Assembly (NCBI GenBank): GCA_028711675.1
Contig: JAQTRT010000105.1
Location: forward strand, 1-9,560
Length of the DNA: 9,560 nucleotides
DNA from: a bacterium
GTDB lineage: Bacteria; Spirochaetota; JAHITG01
Reading direction: 5' to 3'
Positions 1-6,985 of the stretch are shown piece by piece. A program made the position numbers and the translations under genes. Numbering within the stretch: the stretch's first letter is position 1; the number at the start of each line of letters is the position of its first letter. Under the pieces are notes generated by a model. It did no database searches. It was not told where the DNA came from and saw nothing but the letters and a program-made list of their open reading frames with translations.

Positions 1-2
1 TG

Positions 3-305
3 CTCAGTTACGAATATATCCGCGAAAGCATCCAGATGGCCTCATTCATCCAGGACGGCTATGTTAAGGACCTGGGGAGCTCGGTCACCAGCAGCAGGAA
101 CAGGGGGATCAAAAAAGCCAGGTTCTTTGTACTGGAAGAGACCTTCATGCCGGCCATCCTGACCGAGATCGGGTTCATTACGCACCGGGAAGAGGAAAAG
201 CTCCTTCGCAGGGAAGAACACCAGAAAAAGATCGCGGAATCGCTGGCAGACAGCGTTGTGGAATTCATCAGCTGGTACGAAGCCAACAACGGGTTCATTC
301 AGTAA
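3..305 (+). CDS. N-acetylmuramoyl-L-alanine amidase, C-terminal part (5' end outside window)
   Basis: This is the C-terminal ~100 residues of a zinc-dependent amidase of the Amidase_3 (AmiA/B/C, CwlM) family, which cuts the bond between N-acetylmuramic acid and the stem peptide in peptidoglycan, in the periplasm or at the cell surface. The reading frame is open from base 3 with no stop, so the gene begins upstream; the first internal ATG (36) is not taken as a start. Family features seen are the ES-x-Q helix (IRESIQMASFI), the 'RGIKKARFFVLEETFMPAIL' strand-helix, and 'TEIGFITH', where the glutamate matches the conserved catalytic/zinc-site Glu of the 'vE.GFisN' motif. The usual Asn is His here. 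The closing helix (KKIAESLADSVVEFI) is the normal family end, so the 3' end looks complete. The zinc-binding His/Glu residues of the N-terminal half lie outside the window. The next gene is convergent. Confidence 0.88.
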   Translation, partial: LSYEYIRESIQMASFIQDGYVKDLGSSVTSSRNRGIKKARFFVLEETFMPAILTEIGFITHREEEKLLRREEHQKKIAESLADSVVEFISWYEANNGFIQ

Positions 306-365
306 TTTTTAATTCTTGCCGCAGATATAGTTACTTGGCTTATTAGTTACAGGTCTTTTGTACAA

Positions 366-403
366 GAAATTTGAAGCGCCGGGTCTTTAGACCCGGTGAT
401 TTC
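366..403. repeat. GC-rich hairpin downstream of the amidase gene
   Basis: CGCCGGGTC (377-385) and GACCCGGTG (390-398) form a nine-pair stem with one G-T wobble and a TTTA loop. A flanking GAAAT (366-370) pairs with ATTTC (399-403) across a six-base bulge. The hairpin lies 60 bases after the amidase stop, between convergent genes. No T-tract follows on the plus strand, and only a weak CTTCAAATTTCTT follows on the minus strand. It is therefore at best a poor terminator for either side and may be part of an extragenic palindromic repeat cluster with the element at 435-554. Confidence 0.55.
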
Positions 404-434
404 AGCGGATCACTAAGAAAAAAGGGGGCAGGGA

Positions 435-554
435 GTGATATTTTCATTTTTTCGGTTTGGAGTCGCGTATATTTTAACAGGAAGTTAAAATAGCGACTCC
501 CCTCGGAGGGCACCAGGGATGGTGCCCGAGAATGAGAAAAAATGAACATATCAC
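435..554. repeat. 120-base palindromic element with terminal inverted repeats, MITE/REP-like
   Basis: The left arm 435-453 (GTGATATTTTCATTTTTTC) matches the reverse complement of 536-554 at 18 of 19 bases. Inside lie two further hairpins. The first (459-500) has GGAGTCGC/GCGACTCC and TATTTTAAC/GTTAAAATA stems separated by a three-base bulge, with an AGGAA loop. The second (502-530) has GGGCACC/GGTGCCC with a six-base loop and a short CTC/GAG base. Together they would fold as a three-way junction. The element ends three bases from the kinase stop codon (557-559), in the gap between two convergent genes. No protein is encoded. Non-autonomous elements with this design (MITEs, or palindromes moved by RAYT/Y1 transposases) are the best match by type, but copy number cannot be judged from one window. 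A termination or RNA-stability role for the convergent transcripts is the alternative. Confidence 0.6.
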
Positions 555-556
555 GA

Positions 557-2239
557 CTAATATTCAAACACGCTGTCGCCGATGAACTCCTTCACGATGG
601 ATACTTTTGGTATATTGGCAGCAGGATACTCAGTAAAATAATCAAGTATGCCCAGCAGACGCCTGGCTTCCGCGTATTCAGGCACGTGAGCCGGGACCTC
701 TTCCAGATATTTCCGGGCAAACGGCTTTAAAACCGCCCCCTCGTAGATAAGGGCGGAGTTGAACATGATGTCCGCGTCTTCCTGGAAAGGGAAGATATAT
801 TTCTCCTCTCCTTTCCTGACCATAGGCCACATTTTCAGCGTGTCGTGCGCCGAATGGCCGCGGAAAAGATAATCCCGCACGATCCTCCTGAACAGACGCG
901 TGTCCGTTGTGGTGATCCTGTGGTCATTATCAATGCGCAGCTGCGACAGGGCCGACACATAGACCTTGAACTTCTTTTTCTTGGCAACAGAGAACGTGAG
1001 TTTATCGTTCAAGCCGTGGATCCCCTCAATGAGGATGATCTGGTCCTTCTCCAGTCTCATGGGAACGGTTTCTTTCTTTCTCCGGCCTGTATGAAAATCG
1101 AACTGAGGCATGGGGATGGTCTTCCCTTTTAAAAGGCCGGCCAGATGCTCGTTCAGCAGCCCGAGGTCCAGGGCTTCCAGGCACTCAAAGTCATAATTCC
1201 CGTTCTCGTCCAGCGGTGTTATTTCCCGGCTGACAAAATAATTATCCAGGGAAATGGCTTCAGGCATGATGCCGTTCACCTTCAGCTGAATATTCAGCCG
1301 TTTGATAAAGGTCGTCTTTCCGGAAGCGGACGGCCCGGCGATCAGGACCAGTTTGATATCACCCTTGTGTTTCGTGATCTCATCGGCGATCTGGGATATC
1401 CGTTTCTCATGCAGAGCCTCGGAAACATTGATGATCTCGGCAGACCTTTCCTTCTTGACCAGGCTGTTGAGCTGTTCCACTCCGGATACGCCCTGGGTCT
1501 TGTACCATTCCCGCGTTTCCATGAAGATCTTGCTCAGCTTCCTCGGCTTCTTGATGCTGAAGACCTTGAACTTGTTCTTCTTTACCTTGGGAAACTCCAG
1601 AATGAATCCCGGGAAATAAAAGATGAACTTATATTTGGATATAATACCCGTACTGACAGCCAGGGGACCGTGGCAGAATTCCCTGTAATTCTCTATCCGG
1701 TAGCATTTGACCAAATCGGTCTTCAGGCCGGAGAGCAGTTCGAGCTTGTTCCGGTCGCCCATGCTCTCATAATACTTCAAAGCCTCTTTGAGAGGCATAA
1801 GGACCTTCTCTATCCTCTCATTGCTCTTCACGATGCTGTCAAACTCTTTTTTGATCTTACGGAGAAGGGACTTGCTCATCTTTCTCTCGTCACCCAGGTC
1901 GAAATAATAATTATACTGGATGGAAGGCCCGATGTGAAGGATGTTCCTGCCGAAGAGCGTGATAATGACATAGTTCAGGATATGGGTGGCTGTATGCCTG
2001 TATATCTCCAGTCCCCGGTCTTCCCGGATGGAAATAAAGTCAACCTCCATATCGGACAGGACCCTTTCGCTCATATCCGCGTACTGGTTGTTCATGACAG
2101 CAGCGATGATCTCTTTTTTTTCCGGGATATTGCTCTGGAGGAGTATCTCCTCAAGGGTCTGGCCGGAGAGCACATAAATGGTTTCGGAAAAACCGTTCAA
2201 AGCCTTCACTCTTATCTGTATCTTACCGTCTTTATTCAT
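557..2239 (-). CDS. TGS domain / ThrRS-like editing domain / uridine-kinase-type nucleoside kinase fusion
   Basis: This 560-residue cytoplasmic protein belongs to the family annotated as nucleoside kinase or uridine kinase-like, found in Thermotogae, Clostridia, Bacteroidetes and others. The domain order is TGS (about 5-72), a threonyl/alanyl-tRNA synthetase second additional domain (about 75-225), and a P-loop kinase of the uridine kinase/phosphoribulokinase family (about 295-510). The SAD-like domain carries HTATH (82-86), matching the HxxxH metal motif, and FCHGPLAVSTG (188-198), which aligns with LCxGPHxxxTG of ThrRS. The Cys is kept (C189) but the second-motif His is Leu (193). The kinase part shows Walker A GPSASGKTT (302-310), SLDNYF (330-335), PQFDFHTGRR (378-387) and the Walker B-like strand ILIEGIHGL (402-410). 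The enzyme should phosphorylate a nucleoside with ATP/GTP; the substrate and the role of the tRNA-synthetase-like part are unknown. The ATG has AGGAG only three bases upstream, a tight spacing, but no other start fits. It is last in the five-gene operon, 63 bases after the TauE gene. Confidence 0.88.
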   Translation of the reverse strand: MNKDGKIQIRVKALNGFSETIYVLSGQTLEEILLQSNIPEKKEIIAAVMNNQYADMSERVLSDMEVDFISIREDRGLEIYRHTATHILNYVIITLFGRNILHIGPSIQYNYYFDLGDERKMSKSLLRKIKKEFDSIVKSNERIEKVLMPLKEALKYYESMGDRNKLELLSGLKTDLVKCYRIENYREFCHGPLAVSTGIISKYKFIFYFPGFILEFPKVKKNKFKVFSIKKPRKLSKIFMETREWYKTQGVSGVEQLNSLVKKERSAEIINVSEALHEKRISQIADEITKHKGDIKLVLIAGPSASGKTTFIKRLNIQLKVNGIMPEAISLDNYFVSREITPLDENGNYDFECLEALDLGLLNEHLAGLLKGKTIPMPQFDFHTGRRKKETVPMRLEKDQIILIEGIHGLNDKLTFSVAKKKKFKVYVSALSQLRIDNDHRITTTDTRLFRRIVRDYLFRGHSAHDTLKMWPMVRKGEEKYIFPFQEDADIMFNSALIYEGAVLKPFARKYLEEVPAHVPEYAEARRLLGILDYFTEYPAANIPKVSIVKEFIGDSVFEY

Positions 2240-2302
2240 AAGCTCCTAAATAGTATCATGATAAATTCCTATTTCCATAAAAAAATGGGGATGGGGGAAG
2301 CG

Positions 2303-2665
2303 TCATTTGAAAAATATCATTCTAAGGCCCAGCAACACGAAGAGAAGGCCGAATATCCGGGAGAGAACGGGACCGGAGACCTGGCCGGCAAGCCTGGCGC
2401 CCAAAAATCCTCCGATCAGAAAACCGAGACAAATGATCAGGCTGGCTTTCAGGTTCACAAATCCCTGTTTATAATACACATATGCGGCCAGGATGCCGAT
2501 AGGCGGCACCATCAGGGCCAGGGTGGTGCCCTGGGCCTGGTGCTGGGAGAAACCGAAAAGGAACACCAGCGCCGGGACAATGATGATCCCTCCTCCGATA
2601 CCCAGAAGACCGCTCAGGATGCCGGCCGTAAGACCGATGACAAGGAAGAGAATGATATCCGCCAT
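2303..2665 (-). CDS. half-size TauE/SafE (DUF81) family membrane protein
   Basis: This 120-residue integral membrane protein belongs to the TauE/SafE family, whose members are linked to export of sulfite, sulfoacetate and other organic anions. The N-terminal helix leads into the family signature GLLGIGGGIIIVPALVFLFG. Three more hydrophobic segments follow: around TLALMVPPIGILAAYVYY, SLIICLGFLIGGFLGARL, and LSRIFGLLFVLLGLRMIFF at the C-terminus. Full-length members have about 250 residues and two such four-helix repeats; this is one repeat, so it would have to dimerise. Standalone halves are known in the family. The start at 2665 is preferred because GGAGGG lies six bases upstream. An earlier in-frame ATG at 2710 overlaps the stop of manC, lacks a ribosome site and would add a non-hydrophobic MSEKPCHQ peptide. 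The substrate cannot be told. Confidence 0.82.
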   Translation of the reverse strand: MADIILFLVIGLTAGILSGLLGIGGGIIIVPALVFLFGFSQHQAQGTTLALMVPPIGILAAYVYYKQGFVNLKASLIICLGFLIGGFLGARLAGQVSGPVLSRIFGLLFVLLGLRMIFFK

Positions 2666-2702
2666 ACCGGACCCTCCGTCTGCCCCTTGATGACAGGGCT
2701 TT

Positions 2703-3782
2703 TCAGACATCCAGGTACTTCTTTAATTTTCCGTCAGCCTGGAGGCTCTCGATGATCTTCTTGATCTCCTGTTCCCGGCGTTTATCCGCCACCAGGACGA
2801 TATCGCCCTGTTTGATCACAAGGAGGTTATCGACGCCCAGGGTACAGACCAGTCCCCGGTCGTTGACGATGATGGAGCCGGAAGTATCCACGCCTTTCCA
2901 GTCCGAACGGACCATGTTGTTCTGTTCATCTTTTTTATTGAACCGCTCCACTGCCGTCCAGCTGCCCACGTCATCCCACGTAAAACGCGCCCTGATACAG
3001 AGCGCGTTATCGGCTTTTTCCATCACACCGTAATCAATGGACGTTTTTTCAAATTTCTCGAAATTCCTCTGGACGGTCTCGCTTTCTTTTCGGGTACCCA
3101 GGTTCTCGCTGATCTCCATCAGGCCGCTGAACATCACGGGCATATATTTTTCAATGGATTCCATGATGGACGAAACGGACCAGATGAACATCCCGCTGTT
3201 CCAGAGAAACTCCTGCCGGTTGACGTATTCCCGGGCCGTCTCCTGGTCCGGCTTTTCCCGGAAGGATTTCACCTCATAAGCGGAGTTCTCATAAGCGTTA
3301 TGAACAACTTCGCCCAATTCGATATATCCGTACCCGGTCTCGATACGGGAAGGCTTGATGCCGAATGTGATCAAGCACCCTGTTTCCTTGGCCAGCTGAC
3401 CTGCTATCTGAAGATCGCTCAGGAAAATATCTTTTTCGGCGATGAAATGATCGGCAGGCAGAACAGCCATCACCGAACCGGGGTCCCTGTTCTGTATATA
3501 AACGGCGCCCAGGCCAATGGCTGCTGCTGTGTTCCTGGCACACGGTTCAAGGATGAAATTCCCGGACGGTATAGCGGGGATGAGCTTTTTTATCTTTGGT
3601 TTAAGCAGGCTGTTGGTGGAGATGAAGATATTTTTGTACTCCGCGAAACCAAGCAGCCGGTCCACGGTCTCTTCGATCATAGTCTTATCGCTGATGATGG
3701 GCAGGATCTGCTTGGGTGTGGAGGGACTGCTCACCGGCCAGAAACGTTCGCCCCTTCCGCCGGCCATGATTAAAATGTTCAT
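2703..3782 (-). CDS. manC: mannose-1-phosphate guanylyltransferase (GDP-mannose pyrophosphorylase)
   Basis: The enzyme makes GDP-mannose from mannose-1-phosphate and GTP in the cytoplasm, feeding O-antigen, exopolysaccharide and other glycan synthesis. From the chosen start it has 359 residues, the length of the short single-domain form; the C-terminal phosphomannose isomerase cupin of the ~470-residue bifunctional ManC is absent. The pyrophosphorylase loop is at residues 7-25 (AGGRGERFWPVSSPSTPKQ). Further family motifs are EPCARNTAAAIGLGA, VLPADHFI, the ETGYGYIELG strand, VKSFREKPD, FLWNSGMFIW, SIDYGVMEK and FTWDDVGSW. The start at 3782 has AAGGA seven bases upstream. Two earlier in-frame ATGs (3797, 3788) lack a usable site, and 3797 is the only serious alternative. 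The AAGGA sits in a six-pair inverted repeat (3788-3793/3811-3816), which could mask it. The gene lies 54 bases after the DUF2148 gene and 37 before tauE-like. Confidence 0.92.
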   Translation of the reverse strand: MNILIMAGGRGERFWPVSSPSTPKQILPIISDKTMIEETVDRLLGFAEYKNIFISTNSLLKPKIKKLIPAIPSGNFILEPCARNTAAAIGLGAVYIQNRDPGSVMAVLPADHFIAEKDIFLSDLQIAGQLAKETGCLITFGIKPSRIETGYGYIELGEVVHNAYENSAYEVKSFREKPDQETAREYVNRQEFLWNSGMFIWSVSSIMESIEKYMPVMFSGLMEISENLGTRKESETVQRNFEKFEKTSIDYGVMEKADNALCIRARFTWDDVGSWTAVERFNKKDEQNNMVRSDWKGVDTSGSIIVNDRGLVCTLGVDNLLVIKQGDIVLVADKRREQEIKKIIESLQADGKLKKYLDV

Positions 3783-3836
3783 ACTCATATCCTTCATTTT
3801 TGGATCGAACAGGATAAAAGGTCATTCTTCCGCTGA

Positions 3837-4352
3837 TCACTTCCTGTCAAAAAAGATATTCTTAGGACTGTACTTGAGCGGGATGCCGATGATGATATTA
3901 TATTCCCTGTCAAAGATTCCCAGGTCCCTGGCCGCGTAACCGGCTGTGTACATAAGCCGGTTATCCACTTTAAGGTCCGAAGCCCGGGACACGGCCGAAC
4001 CCAGGGCAATACCCAGATCAATAAGATTGAACACGCATAATCCGTCCTGCTCCCGGTTCTCTCCGCAGCCCTTCTTTTTACAGAGGCCGCACTCCAGTCC
4101 CGCGTATATGGTTTTCATTCCCACCAGGACCAAAGCGCCGGCATCCCTGATGTTCTGCGCATCCCGCTGAAAGGCCGGCCTCTCGAACCTGAGCATGGCA
4201 GCAGCGATCTTCTCTTTATCCTCTTCCGTGACGACCCTGGTCTGAAGCGCGTTCAGGCCTCTGGATTTCGGCGCGGTCTTGATGGCGCCGGCCAGAAGGG
4301 CCACTGCAGCCTTCATGCTTTCATCCAACAACTGCTCTTCCCGGTAGATCAT
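3837..4352 (-). CDS. DUF2148 ferredoxin-domain protein
   Basis: This 171-residue protein matches the DUF2148 family (COG4739, 'uncharacterised protein containing a ferredoxin domain'), known from anaerobic bacteria and archaea; its function is not established. The first helix and strand (to about 45) carry APKSRGLNALQTRVV, typical of the family. The middle has RDAQNIRDAGALVLVG and then a cysteine cluster C88-x2-C91-x4-C96-x9-C106, suited to bind one iron-sulfur cluster. The C-terminal part (DLGIALGSAVSRASDLKVDN, GYAARDLGIF) resembles the substrate-facing part of the family. No signal peptide or membrane segment is visible, so it is cytoplasmic. An AGAGGA stretch lies eight bases before the ATG. 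It starts 20 bases after the PBP stop, so the two are very likely co-transcribed. Such an oxygen-sensitive protein hints at an anaerobic host, as inference. Confidence 0.85.
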   Translation of the reverse strand: MIYREEQLLDESMKAAVALLAGAIKTAPKSRGLNALQTRVVTEEDKEKIAAAMLRFERPAFQRDAQNIRDAGALVLVGMKTIYAGLECGLCKKKGCGENREQDGLCVFNLIDLGIALGSAVSRASDLKVDNRLMYTAGYAARDLGIFDREYNIIIGIPLKYSPKNIFFDRK

Positions 4353-4372
4353 GATCTTAATCCTCTTCCCTG

Positions 4373-6820
4373 TTATTTGAACCTGTTCCTGTTGATGCGC
4401 AGACCCTTGAACTGTTTTTCCAGATATTTTTCCTTCTGTTCCACCCTCTGCTTGTTCAGAAGGTCGTCTATTTTCTCGGCGTTCAGGTCGTATTTCTTAT
4501 AGCCTTCCTTGCATTCTGTGCACGTCTCGGAAGACTCCGTGCCTTTTAAAAAATATTCCGGCCCGATGTTCTTGCAGTAACTGGAAGGCAGCTTGCCGGA
4601 ATCAAGGCAGATCGTGACCTTGCTCAATCCTTCGGGCGGTTTAGATTCTTCCAGGTACACGTTCCGGAACACCTCTTTCATGTAATTCATCCAGATGGGC
4701 GCAGCCACGCTGCCGCCGGCCTGGTCCAGGCCCAGGGATATGGACGGATCGTCAAAACCCACCCAGACAGCTGTCGTGAGCTTTTTATTATATCCCACGA
4801 ACCATGTATCCTTCCAGTTGTCCGTCGTGCCGGTCTTGCCGACAGAGGGGACGATATAACCCGTCTCGCAAACGGCATTCCATCCTGTTCCTTCAGGCTG
4901 AAGGACGCTCTTCAGCATCTCGGTCAGGAGGAAACAGATCTGAGGCGTGAGGATCTGAGCCTTGAACTTCCTCTGGATCTGATGTTCATAATCCTTGACC
5001 AGGTTATTGTTCTTGTCCTTGATAAACCGGATGGAGAAAGGGATGACATCCCGGCCGTTATTGGCGATGATGGCGAAAGCGTTGGCCATCTGGAGCGGCG
5101 TCACGGATGCCGTTCCCAGGGCCAGGGAAAGGTCATCAGCCAAATATTTATTCTGTTCCTCAAAATTGTAAACATGCAGCATCTGCGCAGCCAGGGCCCT
5201 TACCTTGTCGACTCCGAGCGCATCAGCCAGTTTCACGGAAATGATATTGATGGAACGGCCCAGGGCTTTCCTCAGGGTCACAAGGCCGTAGTATTTTCCC
5301 GTGTAATTATTGGGTATCCATTCCTTCCCTTCCCTGTCGATATAAAGGATGGGTTCGTCAATGAAAGTGGAAGCGGGATTGAAGAGGCCGGAATCGAGGG
5401 CCACCATGTAAACGAACGGCTTGAAAGCTGATCCCACCTGGCGCCGGGCCTGCACAGCACGGTTGAGCTGGTTCTCCACGGAAAAACCGCTGCCTCCCAC
5501 CATGGCCTGGATATAACCTGTAGACGGCTCGATGCTGATCAATGCTCCCTCTACTTTTCCTTTCGACAGCTTATCGGCCACCTTGCTCCGGTATTCATCA
5601 ATGAACTTATGGATATCATCCATACCCAAGAGGAGCGCGGCGATATCGGTCTTATCCATCAGTTCCTGCCGGAATTTAAAATTGAACCGGTTGATATCCT
5701 TCCGGCTGCTGAAGGCGTTGATTTTATTGATATCAAGGATAAGACTCAGCAAAAAGACCGGGTCGGTGAAATTTTTGTCGAGAAATTTTTTCACCCGGTT
5801 GATATTCTCAAAATAAAAATTATTATGCTGTTCCAGTTTTTGCTGCAGGGCATTCTGGGCCGCGATCTGGTAATCCAGGTTTAAAGTAGTATATATCTTC
5901 AGACCTTCCTTGTAGAGCGTATTGGCCCCGAATTCGTCCTCCACTTTCTGCCGGATATATTCCGTAAAATAAGGGGCGTTATCCACCCTCTTTTCCCAGA
6001 GGGAGATATTGGGGGATATGATCTTTGTCTTGTAACCCAGCCAGAACTCGTAATATGATTCCTCTGCCTGCTTCCGGGTTATAATATGATCATGCACCAT
6101 GTCTTTTAAAACTTTCCACTGCCTCTGCATGGCCAGTCTCGGATTCCGCAAAGGCGAATACTTGTTCGGCGCAGCGTGAAGGCAGGCCAGGAGGGCGCAC
6201 TCCGCCAAATCGAGCTTCCTGGCGTATTTATTAAAATAAAGATGCGAAGCCGCCTCGATACCGTAGGCGCCGTGGCCGAAATACATCTCATTGACGTAAA
6301 ATTCCAGGATCTCATCCTTGGTATAGAGTTTCTCGAGCTGCAGGGCCAGCCACACCTCTTTTAATTTCCTGAAATAAGTCTGCTCCCGGGACGTAAACAA
6401 TACCTTGGCAAGCTGCTGGGTCAGGGTGCTGCCGCCTTCGCGTATGTAACCGGAAAGGATATTAACAATAAATGCCCTGGCAATACCCTGGAAATTGATG
6501 CCTTTGTGGGAATAGAAGCTCTTGTCCTCAACTGCCACAAGCCCCTTGATGAAAAATTCAGGAACATCTTTCAGGGGTATGATCTCGCGCTGTTCTTCAA
6601 AATATTCAGAGATAAGCCGGCCTTTGATATCATAGACCTTTGTCGGCAGTGAAGGCTTATAATCTTCCAGTTTCATGATACCGGTGAGATTGGTCAGGGA
6701 AAGATACATGAATCCCAGGATAACGCCGAGAAAGACCGAATAAAGCAAAAGGCCTGCCAGCAGTATTTTTTCCATGTTCTGTAAAGTGAAATATTGCCTG
6801 ATTTTTTGTATAAAATTCAT
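4373..6820 (-). CDS. mrcA: class A penicillin-binding protein (PBP1A-type peptidoglycan glycosyltransferase/transpeptidase)
   Basis: This bifunctional enzyme polymerises lipid II and cross-links stem peptides on the outer face of the inner membrane. From the chosen start it has 815 residues. A short cytoplasmic tail precedes one membrane anchor (about 20-42). The GT51 domain (about 70-230) has catalytic VAVEDKSFYSHKG (Glu98), GGSTLTQQLAK and EMYFGHGAYGIEAA. A mostly helical, charged stretch (about 333-420) sits before the transpeptidase domain, whose three motifs are all present: SAFK (Ser464), SIN (523-525) and KTGT (662-665). The C-terminal tail carries four cysteines (738, 749, 767, 770) of the 'CxDSG...C' type often seen in PBP1A. 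The start at 6820 is chosen over an in-frame GTG at 6904. The stretch between them contains a promoter-like TTGACT/TATTAT pair and encodes an unlikely peptide. The ATG at 6820 has no Shine-Dalgarno and may be leaderless. It is the first gene of the operon. Confidence 0.93.
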   Translation of the reverse strand: MNFIQKIRQYFTLQNMEKILLAGLLLYSVFLGVILGFMYLSLTNLTGIMKLEDYKPSLPTKVYDIKGRLISEYFEEQREIIPLKDVPEFFIKGLVAVEDKSFYSHKGINFQGIARAFIVNILSGYIREGGSTLTQQLAKVLFTSREQTYFRKLKEVWLALQLEKLYTKDEILEFYVNEMYFGHGAYGIEAASHLYFNKYARKLDLAECALLACLHAAPNKYSPLRNPRLAMQRQWKVLKDMVHDHIITRKQAEESYYEFWLGYKTKIISPNISLWEKRVDNAPYFTEYIRQKVEDEFGANTLYKEGLKIYTTLNLDYQIAAQNALQQKLEQHNNFYFENINRVKKFLDKNFTDPVFLLSLILDINKINAFSSRKDINRFNFKFRQELMDKTDIAALLLGMDDIHKFIDEYRSKVADKLSKGKVEGALISIEPSTGYIQAMVGGSGFSVENQLNRAVQARRQVGSAFKPFVYMVALDSGLFNPASTFIDEPILYIDREGKEWIPNNYTGKYYGLVTLRKALGRSINIISVKLADALGVDKVRALAAQMLHVYNFEEQNKYLADDLSLALGTASVTPLQMANAFAIIANNGRDVIPFSIRFIKDKNNNLVKDYEHQIQRKFKAQILTPQICFLLTEMLKSVLQPEGTGWNAVCETGYIVPSVGKTGTTDNWKDTWFVGYNKKLTTAVWVGFDDPSISLGLDQAGGSVAAPIWMNYMKEVFRNVYLEESKPPEGLSKVTICLDSGKLPSSYCKNIGPEYFLKGTESSETCTECKEGYKKYDLNAEKIDDLLNKQRVEQKEKYLEKQFKGLRINRNRFK

Positions 6821-6828
6821 AAAAATAT

Positions 6829-6856
6829 ATAATAATTGAAAAAAAATAAAAGTCAA
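6829..6856 (-). promoter_or_regulatory. sigma70-type promoter of the PBP operon, probably giving a leaderless mRNA
   Basis: On the minus strand TTGACT (6856-6851) is followed after 16 bases by TATTAT (6834-6829); TTATAT with an 18-base spacer is a second -10 choice. Only eight bases lie between the TATTAT box and the ATG at 6820, so transcription should begin at or within a few bases of the start codon. The surrounding DNA is almost pure A/T. No ribosome-binding sequence is present between the box and the ATG. Confidence 0.6.
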
Positions 6857-6985
6857 GCCTGAAAAAGAGAATAATCCGCAGTGCCGGTATTGTACACTGT
6901 TCACCCGGACACACGGAATTCCCTGCCGTATTGTTTATGGATTAAAAAACATTAAAATCTTAATAATATCTAAAACAATCCCGTA

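Noticed and set aside
2666..2710. Longer TauE-like version starting at ATG 2710
   Set aside because: It overlaps the manC stop and lacks a ribosome site, while ATG 2665 has GGAGGG at six bases and begins directly with the first membrane helix.
1145..2755. 536-codon plus-strand ORF
   Set aside because: It lies antisense to the kinase and tauE-like genes, whose protein sequences carry clear family motifs. Its own product has low-complexity, unstructured composition and no recognisable domain; it is a shadow.
3300..3939. Plus-strand ORFs of 157 and 140 codons over manC
   Set aside because: They are antisense to the well-supported pyrophosphorylase, in two mutually overlapping frames.
6821..6904. 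Longer PBP version starting at GTG 6904
   Set aside because: The extra 28 residues are encoded by DNA containing a good promoter, no ribosome site precedes the GTG, and the ATG at 6820 gives the usual short cytoplasmic tail before the anchor.
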